Part shown: in pieces, positions 8,232 through 16,589 of the stretch
Layout: the number at the start of each line of letters is the position of its first letter
How positions within the stretch are numbered: the stretch's first letter is position 1
Source: Avimonas intestinalis
GTDB lineage: Bacteria; Bacillota; Clostridia; Oscillospirales; Acutalibacteraceae
Direction of reading: 5' to 3'
Assembly (NCBI GenBank): GCA_904380375.1
Contig: CAJFID010000018.1
Span: 1 to 64,000, forward strand
DNA: 64,000 nt
Program-made: the position numbers and the translations under genes
The notes under the pieces: generated by a model
The model's database searches: none
Told to the model about the DNA's origin: nothing
The model's input: the letters and a program-made list of their open reading frames with translations, nothing else

Positions 8232-10469
8232 ATGGGAAAACCCATTTGCAGGCGCCTGGCCATGCTGCTGATCACCCTCCTGATGCTGATCCCCACGGCG
8301 TTGGCGCAGCCCTATCAAAGCTATACCTACTCCTACCAGGGGCAGGCGGTCGAATCCCCCCACGCGTATACGCCGCAGGCGGTGTGGCAGGGCGACACCC
8401 TGGGGGTCGGGAAATTCAAGGACCCCTCCGACCTCTTTGTAGACGACCGCGGATGGATCTACATCGCCGATTCCGGCAACAACCGGATTGTGATCTTTGA
8501 TGAAAACTGGCAGGCGCTCGGGGAGCTCAGCGCCTTTGTCCGTCCAGACGGCGCCGAGGACAGCCTGAAAAAACCCTGCGGCGTGTATGTGTTTGACCAC
8601 ACCATCTATGTCGCGGACACCGACAACGCCCGGATCGTGCTGTTTGAAGAGGCAGGCGGGGAGTTTGCTTTCCGCAGCATCGTCCCTTCCCCGTCAACCG
8701 ATATGTTCGCCTCCGACTTTGCCTATAAGCCCTCCAACCTCGCGGTGGACGCCTCGGGCCGGATGTATGTCATCTCGCAGAGCACCAACCTCGGCGTCAT
8801 GGCCTTCAACACCGACGGCGAATTCGAATCCTTCCTGGGGGCGCAGAAGGTGCAGCCCAACCTGCTTGAGATGATTAAGCGGGCTTTCGCCACCGAAGAG
8901 CAGCTCGCCCGCTCCTCCCGGTTTGTGCCGACCGAGTACAACAACATCGCGCTGGATGAAGACGGGTTCCTCCTGGTTACCTCCAGCGCCATCAACTCCA
9001 GTTCCTTGGCCAGCTGGATCCAGTCCCGCAGCCGGGACAGCTTGTACGCCCCGGTCAAGCGGCTGAGCCTGAGCGGCGAGGACGTGCTCAAGCGCACCGG
9101 CTTCTTCCCGCCGGCCGGCGATGTGGACATCGTATTCGGCAACGGCACCAATTCGAACGAATCCAACCTGTACGGGCCGTCGATGCTGGTGGACGTGGCT
9201 CCCGGCGAGTACGGCGTCTATACCGTGGCGGACGGGCGGCGGAAAAAGCTGTTCACCTACGACGAGGACGGCAGCCTGCTGTACGCCTTTGGCGGGAACG
9301 GCACCCAGGAGGGGCTGTTCCAGAGCATTTCCGCCGTGGATTACCACGGCACCGACCTTCTGGTGCTGGACAAGACCCAAGCCCGGGTTACGGTGTTTGA
9401 GCGGACTGAATACGGCGACCTGATCGCCGAGGCGATCCGGCTCAACGACGAACGGCAGTACGATGCGGCGGTTGAAAAATGGTACGACATCCTGCTGCTC
9501 AACAACAATTTCGATTTGGCCCACGTCGGGATCGGCCAGGCCATGATGCGGCAGGAAGACTACCAGCAGGCTATGGCCTACTTCAAGAACGCCCACGACA
9601 TTGAGAATTACTCCAAAGCGTTCAAGCAGTACCGCAAGGAAACCTGGAGCGATTACATCCTTCTGATCCCTGTGGTTGCGATCTCGGTGCTCTTCGGGAT
9701 CAGCAAGCTGCTGGGCCTGGCCAAGAAGCGAAACAAAAAGGGCCTGCAGGGGCGGGAGAAGCCGCGGGTTTCCGACCAGCTGGTCTATCTCTTCCGCGTT
9801 ATCTGGCATCCCTTTGACGGCTTTTACGACATCAAGCGGGAAAACCGCGGCGGGGTCGCCGGCGCCACCATCCTGCTGGCCGCTCTTGTCCTCAGCTTTA
9901 TCCTCAAGGGCCTGCTGACCGGCTACATCTTCAACGACCTTGACCTTGAGGGCTATTCCTTCCTGGCGGAAATCGCCTACATCCTCATCCCCTTCCTGCT
10001 TTGGTGCGTATCAAACTGGTGCCTGACCAGCCTGATGAATGGCAACGGGAGCTTCAAGGACATCTACGTCATGTCCTGCTACGCGCTCTCTCCCCTGATC
10101 CTGTTCAACCTGCTGTATGCGGGGGCCAGCAATTTCCTGGCGCTTGACCAGGCGCAGTTCCTGGGCTTTATCAGCGCCGTCGGGATGCTGTGGGCCGGCT
10201 TCCTGCTCTTCTGCGGCACCTTGACCATCCACGAGTACACCTTCGGGAAAACGGTACCAAAACGCCGACGTGCTCAAGGACACCGAATACTCCACCTATT
10301 ATTCGGTCGACTACGCCGCCTGGGCCGAAGAGGCCGCGGCCACCTACCAAGCGGTCAACGCCGTGCTTTCCCAGGTCAGCGGCAGCCCGATGCTCCGGCA
10401 CGAATATGCCGCGGACGGCGTGGCCAAAACCACCTACGAAAACGGCGTGAGCATTTATGTCAACTATAA
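8232..10469 (+). CDS. NHL beta-propeller/TPR/YIP1 membrane protein, C-terminus replaced by frameshifted sequence
   Basis: The protein starts with a signal peptide (about 1-26, ending T-A-L-A). NHL-type repeats follow (F-K-D-P-S-D-L-F-V-D, I-Y-I-A-D-S-G-N-N-R-I-V, I-Y-V-A-D-T-D-N-A-R) forming an extracellular propeller to about residue 395. Next come a TPR-like stretch (about 405-460), a transmembrane helix near 475, and a polytopic YIP1-type domain (about 515-670). The native frame ends at about residue 673 (H-E-Y-T-F-G-K-T). The last 72 residues are Arg-rich and read out of frame across a DUF5696 remnant. It lies between the two permease pairs and probably helps organise substrate capture at the membrane. 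Function is unproven, and loss of the last YIP1 helix may impair it. Confidence 0.8.
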   Translation: MGKPICRRLAMLLITLLMLIPTALAQPYQSYTYSYQGQAVESPHAYTPQAVWQGDTLGVGKFKDPSDLFVDDRGWIYIADSGNNRIVIFDENWQALGELSAFVRPDGAEDSLKKPCGVYVFDHTIYVADTDNARIVLFEEAGGEFAFRSIVPSPSTDMFASDFAYKPSNLAVDASGRMYVISQSTNLGVMAFNTDGEFESFLGAQKVQPNLLEMIKRAFATEEQLARSSRFVPTEYNNIALDEDGFLLVTSSAINSSSLASWIQSRSRDSLYAPVKRLSLSGEDVLKRTGFFPPAGDVDIVFGNGTNSNESNLYGPSMLVDVAPGEYGVYTVADGRRKKLFTYDEDGSLLYAFGGNGTQEGLFQSISAVDYHGTDLLVLDKTQARVTVFERTEYGDLIAEAIRLNDERQYDAAVEKWYDILLLNNNFDLAHVGIGQAMMRQEDYQQAMAYFKNAHDIENYSKAFKQYRKETWSDYILLIPVVAISVLFGISKLLGLAKKRNKKGLQGREKPRVSDQLVYLFRVIWHPFDGFYDIKRENRGGVAGATILLAALVLSFILKGLLTGYIFNDLDLEGYSFLAEIAYILIPFLLWCVSNWCLTSLMNGNGSFKDIYVMSCYALSPLILFNLLYAGASNFLALDQAQFLGFISAVGMLWAGFLLFCGTLTIHEYTFGKTVPKRRRAQGHRILHLLFGRLRRLGRRGRGHLPSGQRRAFPGQRQPDAPARICRGRRGQNHLRKRREHLCQL

Positions 10470-10533
10470 CGGCGAAGAGGTATCCGTGGACGGCCTGGCC
10501 ATACCCGCCAAAGGATACATCGCCGCCAAGTAA
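10255..10533 (+). pseudogene. 3' remnant of a DUF5696-type gene
   Basis: In a different frame from the YIP1 gene, 92 codons read as a coherent protein tail containing Q-N-A-D-V-L-K-D-T-E-Y-S-T-Y-Y-S-V-D-Y and Y-E-N-G-V-S-I-Y-V-N-Y-N-G-E-E-V, ending G-Y-I-A-A-K before TAA at 10531-10533. I recognise this as the C-terminal end of DUF5696 proteins, which normally have several hundred residues and occur beside YIP1 proteins and sugar permeases. The whole N-terminal part and its start are missing. The next permease begins 20 nt later with its own ribosome binding site, so operon spacing downstream is intact. I interpret it as what remains after a deletion joined two adjacent genes. Confidence 0.75.
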
Positions 10534-10553
10534 ACGAAAGGGGAGACGCACTC

Positions 10554-11504
10554 ATGGCCAGAGCAATCGCTGCAAAAGAACCCCGGAGCGCCCGGCCGAG
10601 GCGCCGGGCCTCCTTAGCGCAGCGCAACGCCCGGAAGGGTTGGTTCTTCGCCCTTCCCTTTCTGATCGGCTTCGTCTTTATTTTCCTGGATATCCTCATC
10701 AACTCCCTGCAGATCAGCCTTTCGGAAATCCAGATGAGCGCCAAGGGGTACAGCCTTCTGTTCATCGGCATGGCAAATTACTACGAAGTCTTTTTTGAAA
10801 ACCCCAACTTCACCTGGGACCTGCTGGGCAACATCGGCGCCATGTTCGCCGACGTGATCGTCGTGCTGATCTTCAGCCTGTTCATCGCCACCATTTTGAA
10901 CCAGAAGATGCGGGGACGCGCCCTTTTCCGCGCGATCTTCTTCATCCCGGTCATCCTGGCCACCGGCATCATTGAGAAGGCGGAAGTAAGCAACCTGGTG
11001 ATGAGCAGCATGAACGCGGCCGCCGCGCTTGATACCGGCGGGATGCAGAGCTCGGGGGTGCTCGACCTGTCCAACATCCAGGCCATCCTGCAAAACATGT
11101 ACCTCAGCGAGGGAATGATCCGCTTTATCATGAACGTCGTCAACAACATTTACGACGTGGTCAACCGTTCGGGCGTGCAGATTCTGATCTTCCTCGCGGG
11201 CTTGCAGTCCATCTCCCCGTCAATCTACGAATCGGCCAGCATAGAGGGGGCGACCGGCTGGGAGGCCTTCTGGAAAATCACCTTCCCGATGATCAGCCCG
11301 ATCCTTTTCGTCAACATGGTCTACACCATCATCGACTACCTCACCCGCTCCACCAACCCGATCATGACGATGATCGAAGAAGCCGGCTATACCGGCCTTG
11401 CCTCCGCGATGGCCTGGTCCTACTTTGCCGCGATCGGCGTGGTGCTGGCGGTCGTCGTCGCGGTCTGCTACCGCCTGATCTTCTACCAGCAGCGCACGGT
11501 GTAG
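10554..11504 (+). CDS. Sugar ABC transporter permease (first of second pair)
   Basis: This 316-residue permease has a basic N-terminus, six hydrophobic segments and an EAA-type loop near residue 226 (E-S-A-S-I-E-G-A-T-G-W ... F-P-M-I-S-P). Between the early membrane segments there is a longer-than-usual periplasm-side insertion (about residues 142-205, rich in Asn, Met and Ser), a feature of permeases that serve large oligosaccharide-binding proteins. AAGGGGAG lies about 8 nt before ATG 10554. It follows the DUF5696 remnant and precedes a second permease by 55 nt. I infer that it forms a transporter with that permease and the lipoprotein-type binding protein at 14613. Confidence 0.92.
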   Translation: MARAIAAKEPRSARPRRRASLAQRNARKGWFFALPFLIGFVFIFLDILINSLQISLSEIQMSAKGYSLLFIGMANYYEVFFENPNFTWDLLGNIGAMFADVIVVLIFSLFIATILNQKMRGRALFRAIFFIPVILATGIIEKAEVSNLVMSSMNAAAALDTGGMQSSGVLDLSNIQAILQNMYLSEGMIRFIMNVVNNIYDVVNRSGVQILIFLAGLQSISPSIYESASIEGATGWEAFWKITFPMISPILFVNMVYTIIDYLTRSTNPIMTMIEEAGYTGLASAMAWSYFAAIGVVLAVVVAVCYRLIFYQQRTV

Positions 11505-11559
11505 CCGGCGCCCGGCAGGCCCAAGAGTTACCGCCGATCTGCGAAAGGAATGGTTGCGT

Positions 11560-12564
11560 ATGAAACATCCCCCGCAAGCCCCGGAGGCCGCGCTCCCACG
11601 GGAGGTCCGGGAGCGCCCCCGCCTGACCCGGAACCGCCTGGCCAGCAAGGCGAAATCCGCCGCGGTTTACAAAAGCTTCGTCTGGAAGCTGCTGCGGCTT
11701 CTGCTGCTGGTCGGCCTGTCCTTTGTCATCCTGTACCCCTTTTTGGTCAAGCTGTCCACCGCCTTTATTAGCCGGCAGGACATCATGGATTCCACAGTCC
11801 GGTTCATCCCCCGTCACCCCACGCTGGAAAACATCCAGCTGGTCATTGAGTACACCGACTACTGGGCCGCCTTTGCCAACACCCTGCTGGTCTCCCTGGT
11901 CTGCGCGGTCATCCAGACCTTTATCTGCACCATGGTAGGCTACGGGCTGGCAAAGTTCCGCTTCCGCGGCCGGGGGCTGGTCTTTGCACTGGTGATCGCC
12001 ACCATCGTCATCCCCCCGCAGACCATCATGGTTTCCCTGTACATGAAATTCCGCTATTTTGACATCTTCGGGATCCTCCAGGCCCTCGGCCTGCCGACGC
12101 TGCAGCTCAACGACTCCCTGATCCCGATGGTCCTGCTTTCGGGCACGGGGCTGGGGCTGAAGAACGGGCTGTATATCTTCGTAATGCGGCAGTTTTTCCT
12201 CGGCGTGCCGGATGAGCTGGGCGAAGCCGCCCAGGTGGACGGGGCGACCGCCAAGCGGAGCTTTTTCCAGATCATGCTCCCCCTGGCCACCCCGATGATG
12301 GTCACGATTTTCCTGCTCTCCTTCTCTTGGCAGTGGACCGACACCTTTTATTCCAGCCTCCTCTTTGCCAAGATGAAGCTGCTGCCGAATATCGTATTCA
12401 GCGTCCAGCAGATCTCCCAGGCGGGGATTTTCCAAAACACGATGATGTCCAGCGTGCTGATCAACACCGCCGCCCTGCTGGTGGTGTTCCCGCTGATCAT
12501 CTTTTACCTTTTTGCCCAGAAGAAGCTGGTGCAGGGAATTGAAAGGAGCGGTCTGGTTGGCTAA
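11560..12564 (+). CDS. Carbohydrate ABC transporter permease (second of second pair)
   Basis: This 334-residue permease has a 45-residue basic cytoplasmic N-terminus, six hydrophobic segments and the EAA loop near residue 222 (E-A-A-Q-V-D-G-A-T-A-K ... L-P-L-A-T-P). ATG 11560 is chosen because AAAGGAA ends 10 nt upstream; the TTG six bases earlier is less well placed. The stop codon at 12562-12564 overlaps the TTG start of the GxGYxYP lipoprotein by 8 nt, which points to translational coupling. It belongs to the LplC/UgpE group and should pair with the preceding permease. Confidence 0.92.
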   Translation: MKHPPQAPEAALPREVRERPRLTRNRLASKAKSAAVYKSFVWKLLRLLLLVGLSFVILYPFLVKLSTAFISRQDIMDSTVRFIPRHPTLENIQLVIEYTDYWAAFANTLLVSLVCAVIQTFICTMVGYGLAKFRFRGRGLVFALVIATIVIPPQTIMVSLYMKFRYFDIFGILQALGLPTLQLNDSLIPMVLLSGTGLGLKNGLYIFVMRQFFLGVPDELGEAAQVDGATAKRSFFQIMLPLATPMMVTIFLLSFSWQWTDTFYSSLLFAKMKLLPNIVFSVQQISQAGIFQNTMMSSVLINTAALLVVFPLIIFYLFAQKKLVQGIERSGLVG

Positions 12565-14518
12565 AGCATCTTGGTATCGGCGGCTCGGCGCGGCATTGCT
12601 GGGCCTGGCGCTGCTCACGGGCTGCGCGGGCGGGGGAGGCTCCTCCGCGCCCGCCCCCTCTTCGTCCCCCTCCGAAGCCTCGCAGCCGGAGGACGAATCG
12701 TCCGCCCCCTCGCTTATTGAAACGATGACAGGAGTGAATCCCTTGCAGGACAAAAACGATCCCGCCGCCAACAGCGGGGAAAACGGCACCCTCTTCCTGG
12801 TGAACTGGCCGATGATCGCCAACGAAACCAGCGATACGGTCCAGCAGTACGACATGCTCAACTTCATCACCGCCCTGCAGGGCCTCGTCAACCGGGAGGG
12901 CCCCCGGCTGATGGTTGCCTTCCAGGGGCAGACGGACAATTTCTGGCTGAAATACCTCCGCCGGGAAGGCAAGCTGCTCTACGGCTACAAGCTGGAAACC
13001 ATCAACAGCTTCGACGATTTCCTGGCCCAGTATAAGGACGTCATCGCCTCGTTCGGCCTAGCGGCGTGGGATGAAAACGTGCCCGCCACCTCCAACGTCG
13101 CCCTGACGGTATGCGGGGTGGACGGCTGCCTACCGGTCCGCGGGGGCGGCGAGGTCGCCCGCCGGATACAGCAGGCCACCGGCGCCGAGGTAAAGCTGGA
13201 TCTCGTGGGGATGTTTACCGGCTCGGGCTCCATCCCCGGCACCGGCGAGCCCAGCAGCGGCAGCGCCAAATGCGATGCCTACCTCTGGGCCATGCACAAC
13301 TACATGGACTATACCAACAATGAAATTATGGGATATATGATGGACGGCATGAAATGGGCCGGCAGCACCCCGTATCCCGACCTCGGCAACGCGTATGTGC
13401 CCAACCACGATTACCTCGTGATGAAAAAGGCCTTTGTCTTTGACCTTTCCCCCTGGCCGGATGAGGCGCCCAACGACGACCCCGGCCAGCCGGTGGGCAC
13501 CGACTACAACACCATGAAGGCCCTGCTGCGCCGGCAGTATGAAAAGAACAACGGCGAGATTTTTCAGATCTGCGGCTTTGTGCCGTGGCACCAGAAGTAC
13601 ACCACCCACAACGGCAACAGCAAGACCCACGACGTCGTCCCCTCCGAATGGGCGTATGCGGAGGTCATCTCCTGCTACAACGGGGTGATGGACGCGGAGG
13701 CCTATGCCTACTGCGGCATTTCAAACGCGTCGATTTACACCCAGTACAAAGGCCGAGACCAGTACGAAAACAACCGTCCCGCCCAAACGGCGGAATTCGA
13801 CCCGTCCAAGACCTACGGGCTGATCTATATGGGCGACTACGACGCGGCGGCCTGGCTGAAGATGCGCACCCCCGACCTCTGGACCGACCCGGTCCGGGGC
13901 GAGATCCCGCTCGCGTGGGGCTTTAACCCCAACCTGTCCGAACGGGTGCCGATGATCTTCGACTATCTGTACGAGTACAAGACCGACAACGACTTCTTTG
14001 TCGCCGGGGACAGCGGCGCCGGCTACCTGAACCCCTACCTGCTGTTCAACCGCAAGCACTCCGACCTGCCGGCCGGGGACCAGGCCTTTATTGAGCACAA
14101 CCAGTACTATTTTGAGAAGTTTGACCTTGACATCACCGGCTTTGTCATCAACGGCGCCTTCCCCTTTGACCAGCAGGTCAAGGAGATGTACACCCAATTC
14201 TCCCCCGGCGGCGTCATCCACAATTGCCCGGGCAGCCCGTTCGACGTGGTGGACGGCACCCCCTTTATGCCGGAGGCGTCCGACATCGCCTCCATCGGCA
14301 CCAGTGCGAACGTCAGCGAAGCGGCGCAGACCATTGTTAGCTCCCTGATGAACAAGGACAAATACAACTTCAAGATGTTCCGCTTCATCCTCTGGACCCC
14401 CAGCAGCATCAAAGCGGTGCTTGATACCGTTGAGGAAAAAGCGCCCGGCCGGATTGAGTGGGTCGATCCCTACACCTACATGGACCTCGCCCGGCAGGCG
14501 TGGGAATATTACAACTGA
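12557..14518 (+). CDS. GxGYxYP-domain lipoprotein, putative glycan-active protein
   Basis: A TTG start at 12557 is inferred from AAAGGAG (12542-12548) 8 nt upstream and overlaps the previous stop. The 653-residue product has a lipoprotein signal (L-A-L-L-T-G-C, Cys23), a Gly/Ser/Pro linker and a large extracellular region. Near residues 484-496 it carries G-D-S-G-A-G-Y-L-N-P-Y, the variant of the motif that names the GxGYxYP family, whose C-terminal domain is described as a putative glycoside hydrolase. Repeated aromatic and acidic residues agree with a carbohydrate-binding surface. It is the only candidate glycan-cleaving enzyme in this locus. Catalytic activity in the family is not something I can confirm. 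Confidence 0.82.
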   Translation: MAKASWYRRLGAALLGLALLTGCAGGGGSSAPAPSSSPSEASQPEDESSAPSLIETMTGVNPLQDKNDPAANSGENGTLFLVNWPMIANETSDTVQQYDMLNFITALQGLVNREGPRLMVAFQGQTDNFWLKYLRREGKLLYGYKLETINSFDDFLAQYKDVIASFGLAAWDENVPATSNVALTVCGVDGCLPVRGGGEVARRIQQATGAEVKLDLVGMFTGSGSIPGTGEPSSGSAKCDAYLWAMHNYMDYTNNEIMGYMMDGMKWAGSTPYPDLGNAYVPNHDYLVMKKAFVFDLSPWPDEAPNDDPGQPVGTDYNTMKALLRRQYEKNNGEIFQICGFVPWHQKYTTHNGNSKTHDVVPSEWAYAEVISCYNGVMDAEAYAYCGISNASIYTQYKGRDQYENNRPAQTAEFDPSKTYGLIYMGDYDAAAWLKMRTPDLWTDPVRGEIPLAWGFNPNLSERVPMIFDYLYEYKTDNDFFVAGDSGAGYLNPYLLFNRKHSDLPAGDQAFIEHNQYYFEKFDLDITGFVINGAFPFDQQVKEMYTQFSPGGVIHNCPGSPFDVVDGTPFMPEASDIASIGTSANVSEAAQTIVSSLMNKDKYNFKMFRFILWTPSSIKAVLDTVEEKAPGRIEWVDPYTYMDLARQAWEYYN

Positions 14519-14556
14519 CCCGGACGCCGTGGCGACCGCCTTTCCCAGTCAATGAT

Positions 14557-14580
14557 GGCGGCTTCCCCAGGGGAACCGCC
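14557..14580 (+). other. Intercistronic hairpin before second binding-protein gene
   Basis: GGCGGCTTCCCC (14557-14568) pairs with GGGGAACCGCC (14570-14580), with one bulge and a very tight loop. There is no T-run; an A-run and a strong GGAGG follow. It may stabilise the downstream mRNA. Confidence 0.4.
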
Positions 14581-14612
14581 GCCTCATAATAAAAAAAGTG
14601 GAGGAAAAGAGC

Positions 14613-16070
14613 ATGGGCAACACAATCCGCAAAGGCAAGCGCTTCGCGGCGCTCGTCCTGGCCGCAATGCTGGCCGCCGGCCTGCTGGGCGGCTGCAACG
14701 ACACCACGACCACCCCCGATCCCTCGGGCTCCTCGGGCGGCAGTTCGGGAGGGGAAACCTCCGAAACGCCGGAAGAGACCTATACCTTCCCGGACCTTGA
14801 CCTGAACCAATACGAATTCAAGATCGCCGAGGCCTGGTCCTACGGCGAAACCGACCGGCCGCCCACGGAATACGGCGTTTCCGACCTGGGCGACGCAATC
14901 CTTGACCGCAACCAGGCGATTGAGGATGCGCTCAACTGCACCATCACTTTGGAATACTACGATCCCTACAACTTCTTTGACCTGGTCACCACGTCAATCA
15001 TGGCCGGCGATAAGATCGCCGACGTCATGACCCCGGTCGTTTTCAACTTCGGCAAATTCGTCAATGCCGAGCAGCTCTACGACCTCAACGAGCTGCCTGG
15101 CGTCGACCTGAGCAAGCCCTGGTGGAACCAGACCATCCCGGCCATCACCACCTTCGGCGGCAAGGTATACGGCGCCAGCGCCCAGTTCGCCCGGGTCGAG
15201 GGCGAAGCGGTCGGCGTGTTCTACAACCGCCGCATCCTGAACGAGATCGGCATGCAGGACCCGCAGGAGCTGGTCGCCCAGGGCGCATGGGATCTTGACG
15301 CCTTCAAGGAATACGTCGCCAAGGGCATGAAGGACCTGAACAACGACGGCGTGTTTGACGACAACGACCAGTGGAGCGTCACCGGCGAATGCACCGAGGC
15401 GATGTACTCCCTGTTCGTCGGCGGCGGCAACAAGATCCTGGACACCGTGGACGGCAAGGTCACCTACATGCTCGGCGAGGCCTCCAGCATCGACTACATG
15501 CTCAAGATGAAGGACGTCTTTGAGCCGCAGGGCTCCTACTACAACCCCAACTGGGACTTCGGCAAGCAGCTGACCAATTTCGTCGGCGGCAAGGTGTTTC
15601 TATTCATCGGCGCGCTGCTGCATTACCCCGACATGCGCGACATGGCCGACGACTTCGGCGTCTTGCCCATCCCCGCCGCGCCGGGCAGCGACACCTATTA
15701 CAGCCTGATCACCCACAACTCCCCGATCGTCTGCGTCCCCACCACCATCGACAACCCCGAGGCCACCGGCGCGATCCTAGAGGCCATGGCCGCCCTGTCC
15801 GAGCCGGAATTCGACATCTGGTTTGACGACTATTCGACCTTGACCCTGCGGGACGACGAATCGGTCCATGTGGCGAGGGACATCGTGATCCCCTCCCTGA
15901 CGCTTGAACTGGCCCATACCGGCCACTTCCTGTCCGCGGAGATGACCGCCGCCACCGACGGTATCCTGACCAACCCGATCCTGATCGACCGGACCCAGGA
16001 GCCCGCCTCCGCCGTCGACGCGGTTAAGGAGCAGGCCCAGGCGATAGTGGACGAAATCTATAACAAATAA
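14613..16070 (+). CDS. Extracellular solute-binding lipoprotein (sugar ABC transporter)
   Basis: This 485-residue protein starts at ATG 14613, 8 nt after GGAGG. It has a lipoprotein signal peptide (L-L-G-G-C, Cys28), a Thr/Ser/Gly linker and a family 1 solute-binding fold (Y-E-F-K-I-A-E-A-W-S-Y-G-E-T-D-R-P ... N-R-R-I-L-N-E-I-G-M-Q-D-P-Q-E-L). Its size and anchor are normal for the family, unlike the 996-residue binding protein that opens the operon. It is the last gene before a strong terminator. The likely partners are the two permeases at 10554 and 11560. The substrate is probably an oligosaccharide. Confidence 0.92.
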   Translation: MGNTIRKGKRFAALVLAAMLAAGLLGGCNDTTTTPDPSGSSGGSSGGETSETPEETYTFPDLDLNQYEFKIAEAWSYGETDRPPTEYGVSDLGDAILDRNQAIEDALNCTITLEYYDPYNFFDLVTTSIMAGDKIADVMTPVVFNFGKFVNAEQLYDLNELPGVDLSKPWWNQTIPAITTFGGKVYGASAQFARVEGEAVGVFYNRRILNEIGMQDPQELVAQGAWDLDAFKEYVAKGMKDLNNDGVFDDNDQWSVTGECTEAMYSLFVGGGNKILDTVDGKVTYMLGEASSIDYMLKMKDVFEPQGSYYNPNWDFGKQLTNFVGGKVFLFIGALLHYPDMRDMADDFGVLPIPAAPGSDTYYSLITHNSPIVCVPTTIDNPEATGAILEAMAALSEPEFDIWFDDYSTLTLRDDESVHVARDIVIPSLTLELAHTGHFLSAEMTAATDGILTNPILIDRTQEPASAVDAVKEQAQAIVDEIYNK

Positions 16071-16096
16071 GCTGGGACAACAAAGCCCGCACAACC

Positions 16097-16139
16097 AAAA
16101 GGATCCCCGGCGGAAACCGGCCGCCGGGGATCCTTTTTT
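16097..16139 (+). terminator. Terminator of the saccharide operon
   Basis: A perfect stem of about 17 bp (16097-16113 with 16121-16137) is followed by a run of T residues. It lies 26 nt after the second binding-protein stop. Confidence 0.92.
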
Positions 16140-16265
16140 CTCCGTGAGCAAAGAATACACCTGCCTTGCGGCTCCCGCGCCTCGTGTCCGGCTGCGGGGC
16201 GACACGTTCCGGCCGGATGCAGAAGCCGCCGCCTTCCGCATCCCTGCCTCTTCGCCCGCCCGCGC

Positions 16266-16294
16266 TTGACAAAGCGCGGAAAAGCCGCTATAGT
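16266..16294 (+). promoter_or_regulatory. Promoter of thiT
   Basis: TTGACA (16266-16271) and TATAGT (16289-16294) are 17 bp apart. They lie about 45 nt upstream of the TPP aptamer, as expected for a riboswitch leader. Confidence 0.85.
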
Positions 16295-16339
16295 AATAGG
16301 CGGCGGGGATTCCCGCCAGACGGAAATGCAGCCACAAAA

Positions 16340-16432
16340 AGACAAGGGGTGCTGGCGGATCGGCCGGCTGAGAGGGAGCCCGCGGCTCTAAACCCTGAAC
16401 CTGATCCGGATAATACCGGCGGAGGGATGTTA
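16340..16432 (+). ncRNA. TPP riboswitch aptamer (THI element)
   Basis: The conserved THI-box parts appear in order: AGGGGTGC, GGCTGAGAGGG, ACCCTGAACCTGATC, then CGGATAATACCGGCGGAGGGA. Thiamine pyrophosphate binding should favour the terminator that follows at 16484-16515 and switch off thiT. Confidence 0.96.
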
Positions 16433-16483
16433 CATAGCGTTTGCGCGCGCGGAGCTCCGCGCGCGGGAGCCTGTGCCGGCTAA

Positions 16484-16515
16484 GCCCTCCACCAAAAACG
16501 GTGGAGGGCTTTTTT
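16484..16515 (+). terminator. Riboswitch expression-platform terminator
   Basis: GCCCTCCACC (16484-16493) pairs with GGTGGAGGGC (16500-16509), followed by six T residues. A palindromic GC hairpin upstream (about 16443-16464) may be part of the switch. Both lie between the aptamer and thiT. Confidence 0.88.
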
Positions 16516-16589
16516 CATCTCGGGATTGTCTGCGGCGGCGCCGTCCCAAACAGGGGCTACGGCCCCAGGTTGCGAAAGGGGTTTCACTT

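Noticed and set aside
5807..8600. Long minus-strand frames under the permease genes
   Set aside because: Both are His/Asp/Arg-rich shadows of membrane proteins, with no conserved motif.
16473..16589. Upstream ATG extension of ThiT
   Set aside because: It starts inside the riboswitch terminator region, and the extra residues are Arg-rich and unlike the family.
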